DNA of 64,000 nucleotides from Hexactinellida sp. DTS-2022 (taxonomy: Eukaryota; Porifera; Hexactinellida). Positions within the stretch are counted from its first letter, which is position 1, and each line of letters begins with the position of its first letter. Shown here piece by piece: positions 56,027 to 64,000 of this stretch. The stretch spans positions 5,704,001 to 5,768,000 of the forward strand of contig JAPNXP010000003.1 of the NCBI GenBank assembly GCA_028753945.1. The letters run 5' to 3'. A program made the position numbers and the translations under genes. The notes beneath the pieces were generated by a model. It had not been told where the DNA came from. It made no database searches and saw only the letters and a list, made by a program, of their open reading frames with translations.

Positions 56027-56392
56027 CGTTCGTTAGTTTGTTCGTTAGTTCGTTTGTTTGTTTATTTGTTTGTTTATTTGTTTGTTTGTTTGTTTATGTA
56101 TGTATTTATTTGTTTGTTGTTTGATTGTTTGCTTGATTATTTATTTGTTTGTTTGTTTGCTTGATTATTTATTTGTTTGTTTGTTTGTTTGTTTGTTTAT
56201 CTAATTGTTTGTCTGTTTGTTTGTTTGTTGTTTATCACACTGTCTCTAGGTGTTGTCGAGAAGATGATGTACGACCAGCATCAGAGGGAGCAAGGCCTGC
56301 CCACTTCAGAGGAAAAGCAGAAACATGATATTCTCAAGAAAATAATGGAGAAAAATCCTGGCATGGATTTCTCGAACGCTAAGTTCACCTAG
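52746..56392 (+). CDS. NUDC: Nuclear migration protein NudC
   Basis: Dynein/Lis1 pathway co-chaperone with a CS (p23-like) domain. Exons 52746-52895, 53193-53371, 53711-53799, 54166-54269, 54835-54966, 55566-55740, 56250-56392; 323 residues versus 331 in human. Exon 1 has the conserved N terminus ([32 protein letters not shown]). Exon 2 is a lysine/glutamate coiled coil. Exons 4-6 form the CS domain ([52 protein letters not shown]). Exons 6-7 are the conserved tail ([37 protein letters not shown]). Every intron has GT-AG ends and most are filled by microsatellites or short transposons. Confidence 0.97.
53372..53710. repeat. TTTG/TTTA microsatellite making up NUDC intron 2
   Basis: GTTTGTTTAGTTG-type sequence from a few bases after the donor to the acceptor, including a duplicated block (about 53435-53515 and 53516-53600). 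Lysine/glutamine/asparagine and cysteine/leucine ORFs across it are artefacts. Confidence 0.93.
53804..54052. repeat. About 250-bp near-perfect palindrome at a NUDC donor
   Basis: The left arm starts 4 bp after the donor at 53800 (GAAAGTAGATTCAATCGGGG) and the right arm ends with its complement (CGATTGAATCTACTTTC); arms are about 115 bp and about 90 percent matched around a centre near 53929. The inner 50 bp of each arm (TTGCAGGCGAAAATGAG / CTCAATTTCGCCTGCAA) resembles the ends of the 31.75-35.95 kb transposon. Confidence 0.9.
54296..54478. mobile_element. ACTCCGCTTAATAGAG-family MITE in NUDC intron 4
   Basis: CGTCGACTCCGCTTAATAGA ... TCTATTAATCGGAGTCAACC inverted ends, 26 bp after the donor at 54270. 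A same-family copy lies 6 bp after the first donor of IDH3A and 15 bp after that of the IQGAP-like gene. Confidence 0.78.
54967..55565. repeat. NUDC intron 5: ACAAACAAC array and a MITE
   Basis: About 54980-55230 is a tandem array of AACAACACAAATATCAACAC units. About 55328-55515 is an inverted element with CAGTGGAGCTTCCCATAACG ... TTGTTCAGAGGCTCTACTG ends and internal repeats of CTAAATAACGGACAAC. Confidence 0.85.
55741..56249. repeat. GTTAGTTTG microsatellite making up NUDC intron 6
   Basis: The donor GTTAGT is itself the first unit of a GTTAGTTTGTTT array that continues, with a duplicated block of about 120 bp, to just before the acceptor at 56249. Confidence 0.93.
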
Positions 56393-56746
56393 TCATAGAT
56401 ATTGCATGGAATTATGTCTATAGATATAGATCTTATTAGATTTTTAATTGTTACTAGTCATGTCAGTATTCTGCGAAGTAATGATTGATGTTGGATTCCC
56501 ATTATTATAATGTTATACTACCTTCAAAACAATCAAATTGATAGGAAATAATGGTATTTTCCATTAAAACAGCAATTCCTGACCTTTTTCAGCCGTGAAC
56601 TTCCTCCCATTGACCGTAATACAAATTTTCAGATTTCGTGGACCACCATTGTTGGAACCACTCCATTAGAATGACATATTTTATCAATTTTTATCATATT
56701 TTATCAAATTTTTATCATAATACGTACACTCATTACAACAAATATC
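56393..56746. other. Convergent gap NUDC / membrane protein gene
   Basis: About 56569-56668 is a worn hAT-like copy (CCTGACCTTTTTCAGCCGTG ... GTTGGAACCACTCC). Otherwise AT-rich 3' flank of both genes. Confidence 0.55.
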
Positions 56747-57980
56747 TTATACATTAGCATTATACATACTATAGGGCTCATAAATGTTCTTATGATACTC
56801 TTCTATTAGCGGTCGTATTATAGTAGGGTTAACTCTCTGGTAGAACCTCCTCCTCCTTATAGCTCTTATAAGAATAACCAATACAACCATTAGGTAGGCA
56901 AAGAAGATGAGAAATTGATATGCATCCGCTAGTATGAATCTCACATAATCTATACTGTGATATCATATATGCGTTTAAATAGCGTCTAGATGACTCATCT
57001 AATTTGATATTAACAAGCCCATACGTAAGGTAGCTATTCACACAAACATTTGTGTGAATAAAGAAGTCGAAAATAGCAAGTCCACTGCTTACAAAAGTGC
57101 TCGCTGTATACACTAAGAATGTTATAGCTGTGTAAGTACTGGTAGCTGCATACTGGTAGAATACGTTGTATTTTTCGTTATAATCTTTCTGTGTAGAGTG
57201 CCAACGTGCCTCTATCTTCCTACTCTTAAGCACTATATAGAATCTACGGGAAGTTATCAGGAAGCGGATATAATCTGTTAGTACGAATGCGAGTTGTAGT
57301 ATATTAGCTGGGTAGTGAGTTATTCTGATGGAAAATAGGATGAATATTACTAGCGATCTCAGGAATAGGAATACGAGCCATTTAGTAACAATTCCTTTGT
57401 AGGAATAGTTGAAGAATGCTTTGGATAATATTTTGAGTAGGAGAGTGACTATCGGCATAATAAGTATCACTAGCGAACCATAAATACTGAATGGTAGTAT
57501 TATTGTTATCCAATCTTCTAATGAACTAAATTGTCTGAGTTTCTTGTTCAGTTCGATCGTACAGTTTGGTGTAAGTTCTACGTTTGTATAGTTAATGGGT
57601 GGAAGTGTTAAATGTTGTGCAATAAACTTTTTGAAATTTGGGAAGTAAGCTAAGCCGTCTACGAAATTGGATAACCATTCAATCGCGAGAATTAGTAGAA
57701 TGAAGTCACAAACTAATAATTTGAGTCGATAGTTCTTATTTTCGTTTTCAATATTAATTGGCTCATCTGATATTCTATTTGAAATATTCTTCTGTTTGGA
57801 TTTGAGGGTTTTCCTATGTTTAATATAATAAATAACTAAGATTGGAGTTATTAAGCTGAAAGGTATTATTGTTAGTAAAGTAATGTTCATCAACCAATGA
57901 AGGGAAGTCATTTTAAAATATTGTTGTAGTTTCTCAATCTTTATATTTATGGGTTTTCTGTTGATGCCAACACCCTTCAT
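56747..57980 (-). CDS. Putative seven-pass membrane protein, unrecognised family
   Basis: Read from ATG 57980. Best model joins 57980-57025 to 56954-56747 through a 70-bp GT-AG intron (GTATGG ... CACAG), giving 387 residues; without it the frame is lost just before the last helix. Hydrophobic segments: LMNITLLTIIPFSLITPILV; LLVCDFILLILAIEWLSNFV; WITIILPFSIYGSLVILIMP; WLVFLFLRSLVIFILFSI; LQLAFVLTDYIRFLI; ITFLVYTASTFVSSGLAIFD; and ADAYQFLIFFAYLMVVLVIL. Loop 1 and the segment between helices 5 and 6 are K/R-rich. The loop between helices 2 and 3 has N-glycosylation sequons (NYT, NCT). By positive-inside and glycosylation this predicts an outside N terminus and inside C terminus, the GPCR topology, but no DRY or NPxxY motif is present. 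A decayed paralog lies at 17296-18359. A sensory or orphan receptor is possible; function unknown. Confidence 0.6.
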
Positions 57981-58683
57981 GCATTCCCTTTAACCAGGGG
58001 GGTAGTTAGGTTATTTATACAAATATGAATTTATTATTCCTATGATTCCATTAATCTACTTGTAATCATTTATTATATAACTTATTAATGTGTTGAAATT
58101 GGTTATATCAATGTAATCAATTTATTTCTGTTTTTGAGTGGTGCATGATGTATTACAAAACTTTTGTGTGTATCGATTTATCATTTGTATTGTTATTGTG
58201 TTCTGCAAATTTCCTTTGGTTAATAGGGATTTTATGGTAATTATTTTTGGAATAAATTTGAATAATGGGGGTATGTAATCAATTTTATCTGTAACGTTAG
58301 TTTTAATGAATTACAGTAAATTCTTCTATTATGAACATTCAAGGGACCAAAAATTGTGTTCATAAATTAATAGAGAGACTTCATAATAAGTGAATTAAAC
58401 TTAATACAAACCTATGTAAGTTGTTAATTTGGGACCATAGGGCTTGTTATAATAAAAAGTTTTCATATTAAGCAGACGAAAATTGTTTACAATAAGCAGA
58501 CCTGACTGTATTACTAATGGACTATTGAGCGTAAACTTTTAATGCAAGATATAAACTAGTGGTACACAACAAACTATGAGCAAACGAATGAGAAAACACA
58601 CATAACTAAGCACTAACCTATCTCACTCATTAACTAAGCTAAACTGAACTAATATTGTTGGTACTTATCTTGCATTTGAGTTC
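57981..58683. other. Intergenic region between membrane protein and coiled-coil genes
   Basis: About 58320-58510 is a copy of the TCTATTATGAACATTCAAGG / TTTACAATAAGCAGACCTGA element. The rest is AT-rich. Confidence 0.5.
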
Positions 58684-60786
58684 CTACTTCATCTCAACTG
58701 ACTTGGATGTTACTTGATTTGCGTTTTCCACTTTCGCGTATTTCACAACCTGTCCGATATACTCAACTGTATTCTTACATCTTAATTGAATGGATTCCGT
58801 CTTTTGCTTAATCTTTTCAGCATCTTGTTCAGAATCCAGGGCCAGTAGAGTTCCTAGCTCTACAATAGAAGGCATCAAATAGTCAGTCGATATCTTAAGG
58901 TAGCTAGTGGCTACAGACTTCACTCCATTGCATCTTGAATATGCAGTGAAAGCCAGTTCGATTATTTTCTTCTTCATAAACCTGCTTAGGCTTTCTGACT
59001 GTGCTGCCTTATCGATTACGTTTGAAAAATCTTTAATTGCGCCTCCCATTGCCACTTGTACCACATTGGCTACTCCCTCGAAGAATATTACTAGCATTTT
59101 CCATTGTTTTTCAAGCTCTGCGACCTGTTCAATTCCCTCCTTTAGCAGTTGTTTTATTCCATCTAGGTCGAGTTTCTGAACTCCGGTGGTATTCAACTCT
59201 ATTATTGCGGCCGAAATCTTGTCTGCAAATGCTCCCAATGCATCGAGTGACTTGTCTTTTTCTTGACTTTTTTGCTTAATATTTGTGTCGGAAGTTTGTT
59301 TTTTATTTTCCAAAAGATTTTCTTCGTGTTTAACATTCTGCTGTTTCATGCCTCGCCCCTTTTCAACTGTTAATTCCTTATCTTTTCTTTTCTGTATAGA
59401 AGTCTCTTCTCTATCCATAGCAGACTTAACTTCCTCAGTATCGACTTCCCACATTTGGTCCCACAGCCCTCTGTTGTTCCTTGCTTTCTTCAGCGCTGCT
59501 TCAGCCCTCTCTTGATCTAGCTTTATCTTTCCAAGTTCGTATTCCTGATTGATCATACTTAGATTTTCTTTTAGAATATTATTTTGCCTTTTCTCGAATT
59601 CTCTTTGGTATTCCTGCCTTTCCTGTTCGATCTGTTTTTCAAGATTTTCGATGTTTTCTTGTTTTTGCTTTTTATTCTTTTCGTTTTCTGTTTTTTCAGT
59701 TTCCAGTTGATTCTTCCTGCGTTCCAATTCCTTGATTTTATCTTCGTTTGTCATTTGCGAGGCGTGGCAAGAACAGTGTACCTCTTCTAGCAGCTCTAAC
59801 GCAGTATGGAACTTCGTCACAATCTCTCTGCTCCACTCAGCACAGCTGTTGGCAGTAGATCGCATGGACTCCAGTGATACGGGCACCAATGTCTTAACGT
59901 CCTCATTGTCTCCCTCTACCACGCACTCGCTTATCAGCTCTACGTGTTGCTGTACGTTATCACAAGCCAGGCGTATCTTATCCATGTTGGAGTGTGCGGC
60001 TAGGAACGCGCGGTATCCGGCGTTGCTAACCTAAAGGAATATGTATAAACGATTTTTCTTAGATATTAGAACTTGTTTTTAGGTATAGTATTCCCGAATC
60101 CCCTGCCAAATTTGAAGCCTGTAGCTCTTACCAGTTCCTCAATCAATTTCAAACAAACAGAAAATCATCGTGATTTAATATGTAAGATTTTTAAAAATTG
60201 TATTGCCAAGTTTCGAATCAGCAACTTGTGTTAATACAATCCGGATAAACAAACAAACAACAATCTAGTTCTAATAATAGTGATTTCTTACGAGTACAGT
60301 AGAACCTCGTTAGTACAAACACCAAGTGACCGACAAAATGCGTTTGCCTTATTCAGAATTCGTATTAACCAATATCATTTGTATTAAAAGGCTTTGAAGG
60401 GGACTGAAATAGTGTCCTATTAACCGTTATCGTAGTGACTAGGTTATACTGTATTCTAATTTCGAAATAGTGTTTATGAGATTATACATTTTTAATTGTA
60501 AACTCACTTGCACGAGAGTTGCTCTGAATGACTCTGGGTGAGTTATGAATTTGAAGTCTCCTTTCGATTCGAAAAATTTAACTTCATCGGGATCAGAATC
60601 CTCAGACACGGGTTTGGAAATTAGACTAAAATCCTTCTTTGTAGCTAGCAGCATTACTTGTCCGAGAATGGCCAATGAGTAGGGAGCTACGATTACATTG
60701 CTTTGCAGACAGTCAAGATCCTCGTCTGTATTTTGGATTTGTGCAACCGCTTTCGTTTCGTTTTTGAGAGATGAGACTTCTGCCAT
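58684..60786 (-). CDS. Intact coiled-coil protein with conserved hydrophobic segment, family unknown
   Basis: Exon 1 60786-60508 (93 codons), exon 2 60030-58684; phase-0 GT-AG intron of 477 bp; 541 residues. N-terminal globular part: VIVAPYSLAILGQVMLLATK, FKFITHPESFRATLVQVS, NAGYRAFLAAHSNMDKIRLA, CAEWSREIVTKFHTALELLE, EVHCSCHASQ. Residues about 185-355 are a long charged coiled coil. Residues about 370-520 are helical with a partly hydrophobic stretch (WKMLVIFFEGVANVVQVAMG, about residue 403) and a conserved tail (MPSIVELGTLLALDSEQDAE, RCKNTVEYIGQVV). No signal peptide. Its broken sister at 37.6-40.7 kb shares the intron position and about the same length, and a fragment lies at 41.4 kb. I do not recognise the family. 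A membrane-active helical bundle is one possibility, based only on layout. Confidence 0.75.
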
Positions 60787-62958
60787 TTTAAAGGGTTATT
60801 TTCTGACCTGTAAATGTAATAGAGATTAAATTTTATGCTAAAATACGTTTCCAAGTAAAACTTGCATTTGTCGAGCTAGAGAGACTCGATACTTTGTATT
60901 GAGTTCATTATTATAGTTATAATCTAATTTTGGAATTTTTATTTTTTAATTTATTGTTTACTTTATTGTTCAATTTTCAAAATATCAATAACAAAAAATA
61001 CAGTAGAACCTCGTTAGTATGAACACGGTTAATAAGTACGAATTCCGGTTAAATCGAACACGATATAGAAAAAAACATTTTAGATACAAATATTATCGGT
61101 TGATACGAATTCCGGATACGGCGAATACATTTTTACGGTCCCCAGGTGTTCGTACTAACGAGGTTCTACTGTAGATGTTTATTCTTATTACAGTATGTTC
61201 TTATTGCTAAACTCAATGTACAACATTGAATTAAATTAAATAAGTAATTACAATTATAATTTATAAATTATTTCACCTACCTCAAGGCTTAACGATGATG
61301 TTTTCTTGAAGAATAGTATTTGTGACCAATTGATTTGTATTAAATCTCAAAAATCACTCCTTTACTTATAACCAAACTTTCCAATTTGCATTTGGAATGA
61401 CTCATTCTATAAGCGATTTATTAGTTGTGTCTGTCATTTCAATGAGTTTAATTTATTGGTTCATTGGATTACTTATAGAATGAGTCATTCTCAAATGTAG
61501 TTTCCAAATCTGTTTGTCAATTTAAATAATTTATTGCCATATAGATTTCAATGGACTGTTGTTGTGTGGTACAGTTGAACATACGTAGTTATACTTTAGT
61601 CTGTATATACTTTGCATGGAACTGTGACTTCATAATGCGAATTGACAAGAGTATCTAGAACTCAATTCGTATTACAACTATTTTCTAAATAACTAATATG
61701 TTTGCTACACTAAAAATCAAATTTTAATAACAAATATGTACATTTAAATAATATGAATATTTTGACATATAAATTCCTTCGTTATATCCGACTTCGTTAT
61801 ATTGGGAGTTTACTATATTTGTTGTAAGTATAATATTTGGTATTATATTTATTCAGAATGCTAGTTGTTGTGATAATTATCGCATATTTATTAAATGTAT
61901 AATAAAATATATAGTATGGAGTTCAAATTCGTAAAATCTTTCAATAATTATATTATATTATATCCTTTATTCAGCATGGTAACATAATTATTGATTAATT
62001 CAATTTAAGTCATTTTTATGAATTAAGTCATTGTGATTATTTATTAATTTGATCTACTATTGCATGTTTACAAAGTGCTTACTTCAAATTTTGAACATGT
62101 TATACGTATGCTGATATTCCTATTTATTTAAGCAGTTGTCAATTTATATACCAGCAGTACGTACTTAATGCGTAGTATATTAGTTAATAATGGGGGTAAC
62201 TGAATGGTGAAATCTAGTGGAAGTATTAAATTTTAGTGGAATCAATTTCTGCTATTCAGTAAAAAACTTCACTCGATTCCACTATTCAGTCGATTTTTAT
62301 AAATACCATTAAATTCCACCTTTTAGTCATCCTTGATTCCAATAAATAAATTCTATTAAATTCTATTATATTCCACCATTCAGTCAACCCCATTTCTTAT
62401 GAGATATAAAATTGAACAAGTAACATGATAATGATATTATAATTGAGTATTTTGTTGCAGTATTTTGCATTTAATAAACTAATTTGTGGAATTATGGATC
62501 TTGTGAGGAATTCACTGATAGTAACTTCATAAACTTGTAATTTAATACAAGTAGATAATAACTGCTTATTTAAATAATTGGCTTTAAATTATAGAGACTG
62601 ATAGGATATTTATGATTCTTTGATGTATTTATGTCATTAAATTCGGATACTTAACAGTGATCAAAGCAAAAACAGTTCAATTCAATTTTTGCATAGCGAG
62701 TAGGGATATCACTCCCATTACAAACCACACATTGATTGTTTTAAAGAAAATAGGTCTACTGCTAAACACCGGGTTACACCCTAACAACCATTTTACAACA
62801 AAAGAATGTGTTTCCTCCCCTCCCATACCATCTCAACAAATCCCACCTGCACTATAAATTCTACCATAGCAATATAGTATTACTTCCACGTTAATGTGGT
62901 TGAGTAGGCATCCTGAAAAAATGTGCCTTGATCCAAAACACTATATAACAATAAAAAA
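60787..62958. other. Intergenic region upstream of the IQGAP-like gene
   Basis: 61001-61171 is a complete TA-flanked CTCGTTAGTAYGAACAC MITE. About 61375-61505 has inverted GGAATGACTCATTCTATAAG / CTTATAGAATGAGTCATTC arms about 90 bp apart. About 61765-61815 is a fragment of the TTCGTTATATCCGACTTCG family. About 62190-62395 has several ATTCCACCATTCAGTC-type short repeats. Otherwise AT-rich; no genes recognised. Confidence 0.6.
61001..61171. mobile_element. 171-bp TA-flanked MITE, best copy of the CTCGTTAGTACGAACAC family
   Basis: CAGTAGAACCTCGTTAGTAT ... CGTACTAACGAGGTTCTACTG-type inverted ends of over 20 bp, with TA immediately outside both ends. No ORF; internal halves are themselves partly inverted (GGTTAATAAGTACGAATTCC / CCGGATACGGCGAATAC). 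Confidence 0.88.
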
Positions 62959-63299
62959 ATGGGATATTCGAATTTTATTCTTGACTCAATGAAACATTCC
63001 TGTTTCGGCATGACAACATCAGAATCATTTGTTACTCTCATGGAATGTAATTCAGACACCTCTGATCATGATAAGAACAATTCGGATAACCCAGTTTTAA
63101 GTTCGGACAATACTACTCTACGTAACGTTTCTATTAACAAAAGTTATTTGGATTTGAGCTCAGAAGAGACGGACAGATGGAGGAATACGCTTAATGGTAA
63201 GAAGCGGAGTTCTCTATTCGCAGACGTTAAAACTATTGAGGATGAAGGTTGCTGCTCTGTGGCCTATGAGTATTTGTGTAGACTGGAAGAAGTCAGGAG
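62959..63299 (+). CDS. IQGAP: First coding exon of an IQGAP-like gene, rest outside window
   Basis: 113 complete codons from ATG 62959, ending in a GT donor at 63300. The first 80 residues are serine/asparagine/aspartate-rich and unrecognised. The end (SVAYEYLCRLEEVRR) matches the stretch just before the calponin-homology domain in IQGAP proteins (VAYEYLCHLEEAKRW), including the preceding short helix. IQGAPs are cortical scaffolds binding actin, Cdc42/Rac and calmodulin. The identification rests on that short block only, and the CH domain itself should begin in the next exon beyond 64,000. Confidence 0.72.
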
Positions 63300-63314
63300 G
63301 TAATGCAAATAATA

Positions 63315-63499
63315 CAGTATACTCCGCTTAATAGAGCCACCAGTTAATAGATTTCTCCGCTTAATCGGGTCAAAATTTTCAAAGGATTTATAGGACAGAA
63401 ATACAGTTTGGCTTAAAATATTTTCGGTTATTACATTTCTCCGCATAATATGTCAAAGTAATCTGGTCCCGAGGTGACTCTATTAAGCGGAGTCGATTG
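63315..63499. mobile_element. ACTCCGCTTAATAGAG-family MITE 15 bp after a donor
   Basis: CAGTATACTCCGCTTAATAG ... TTAAGCGGAGTCGATTG with TA on both sides. Same family and same placement as the copy in IDH3A intron 1. Confidence 0.82.
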
Positions 63500-63550
63500 T
63501 ATAATGCAACTTTTCCATTCGTTATGATATTATTCCGTTTACATGATAAC

Positions 63551-64000
63551 AGTAGAACCTCGTTAGTACGAACACCTGGGCATAGGCGCCGAAACTCTCC
63601 AGCGCCAGGGAGGGTGTAACTTTACATTTAAATGTGAAAAGTCAAAAACGATTCCTATAGTGCATGGACGCAAAGTTTACAAGTATGAGGTTAAAGTTTG
63701 GGGAGCGGGAGCGAGTGTTTCGAGCGACCTTTGGGGAATCTGGGGCCAAGCACCCCATATAAAATGGAATGCGAGATATCCAGATATCGATTTGTTTTGA
63801 TGAATAATACGTATATTTACTGTCCTAATGATATTATAAATTTATTTTTTGTTCAGAGGGCTCTGTATCACTCTCACCAATAATGTTGGCCCCTCCAATT
63901 TTAAGGGGGGGGGGGGGGCGTACGCCCCCCAGCGCACCCCCATGTTTGCGCCACTGCTATGGTGGCAGAAAATCATTATGTTGGACGGGCATAATTGTAT
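63551..64000. other. End of window: truncated MITE and a probable hAT-like element
   Basis: 63551-63590 is the start of a CTCGTTAGTACGAACAC element. About 63591-63957 is bounded by CATAGGCGCCGAAACT and GTTTGCGCCACTGCTATG, with a G tract and a CGTACGCCCCCC segment near the right end; the right end read inward (CAGTGGCGCAAAC) is hAT-like. No transposase ORF visible; the 61-codon ORF here is unremarkable. Confidence 0.5.

Noticed and set aside
1-64000. tRNA, rRNA or other structural RNA genes
   Set aside because: No cloverleaf with A and B boxes or rRNA core was noticed by eye; a covariance-model scan would settle it.

Overview
This window is nuclear DNA from an invertebrate animal. Exons are relatively GC-rich and split by AT-rich introns with GT-AG junctions (a few look GC-AG), no operon or bacterial signals are visible, and the genes are conserved animal genes: cytosolic acetyl-CoA carboxylase, IDH3A, cohesin RAD21, EIF3C, NUDC and the first exon of an IQGAP-like gene. 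Single-exon coiled-coil/NHL-repeat genes beside them fit a sponge or another early-branching or simple invertebrate, but the species cannot be fixed from sequence alone. All joins below were derived by hand from reading frame, splice signals and conserved protein order.

Layout. 1-22,461 (+): the last 24 exons (about 2,028 codons) of acetyl-CoA carboxylase. Its longest intron (16,277-19,238) carries a decayed membrane-protein gene on the other strand. 22,926-24,152 (-): intronless NHL-repeat gene. 25,472-29,569 (+): complete five-exon IDH3A. 30,161-31,411 (+): second intronless coiled-coil/NHL gene. About 31,753-35,951: a 4.2-kb non-autonomous element with terminal inverted repeats of about 400 bp. 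35,901-37,136 (-): coiled-coil protein with a central hydrophobic stretch. 37,641-40,682 (-): two-exon coiled-coil gene broken by two single-base deletions, with a third fragment at 41.4-41.6 kb. 43,955-48,530 (+): RAD21, six exons. 49,421-51,895 (+): EIF3C, intronless. 52,746-56,392 (+): NUDC, seven exons. 56,747-57,980 (-): putative seven-pass membrane protein, the better-preserved paralog of the relic inside the carboxylase gene. 58,684-60,786 (-): intact member of the coiled-coil family. 62,959-63,299 (+): first exon of an IQGAP-like gene running off the window.

The conserved genes are housekeeping functions (fatty-acid synthesis, TCA cycle, sister-chromatid cohesion, translation initiation, dynein/chaperone function) and do not form a pathway. 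The non-coding part is dominated by short inverted-repeat transposons: several TA-flanked CAGT...ACTG families of pogo/Tigger type, and hAT-like elements with 8-bp target duplications. Tandem arrays are the other main component. Many arrays sit directly on splice sites and contain copies of them, so several exons are preceded or followed by a string of decoy acceptors or donors. This arrangement, together with the putative orphan 7TM pair and the coiled-coil/hydrophobic-segment gene family, is the least ordinary content of the window.
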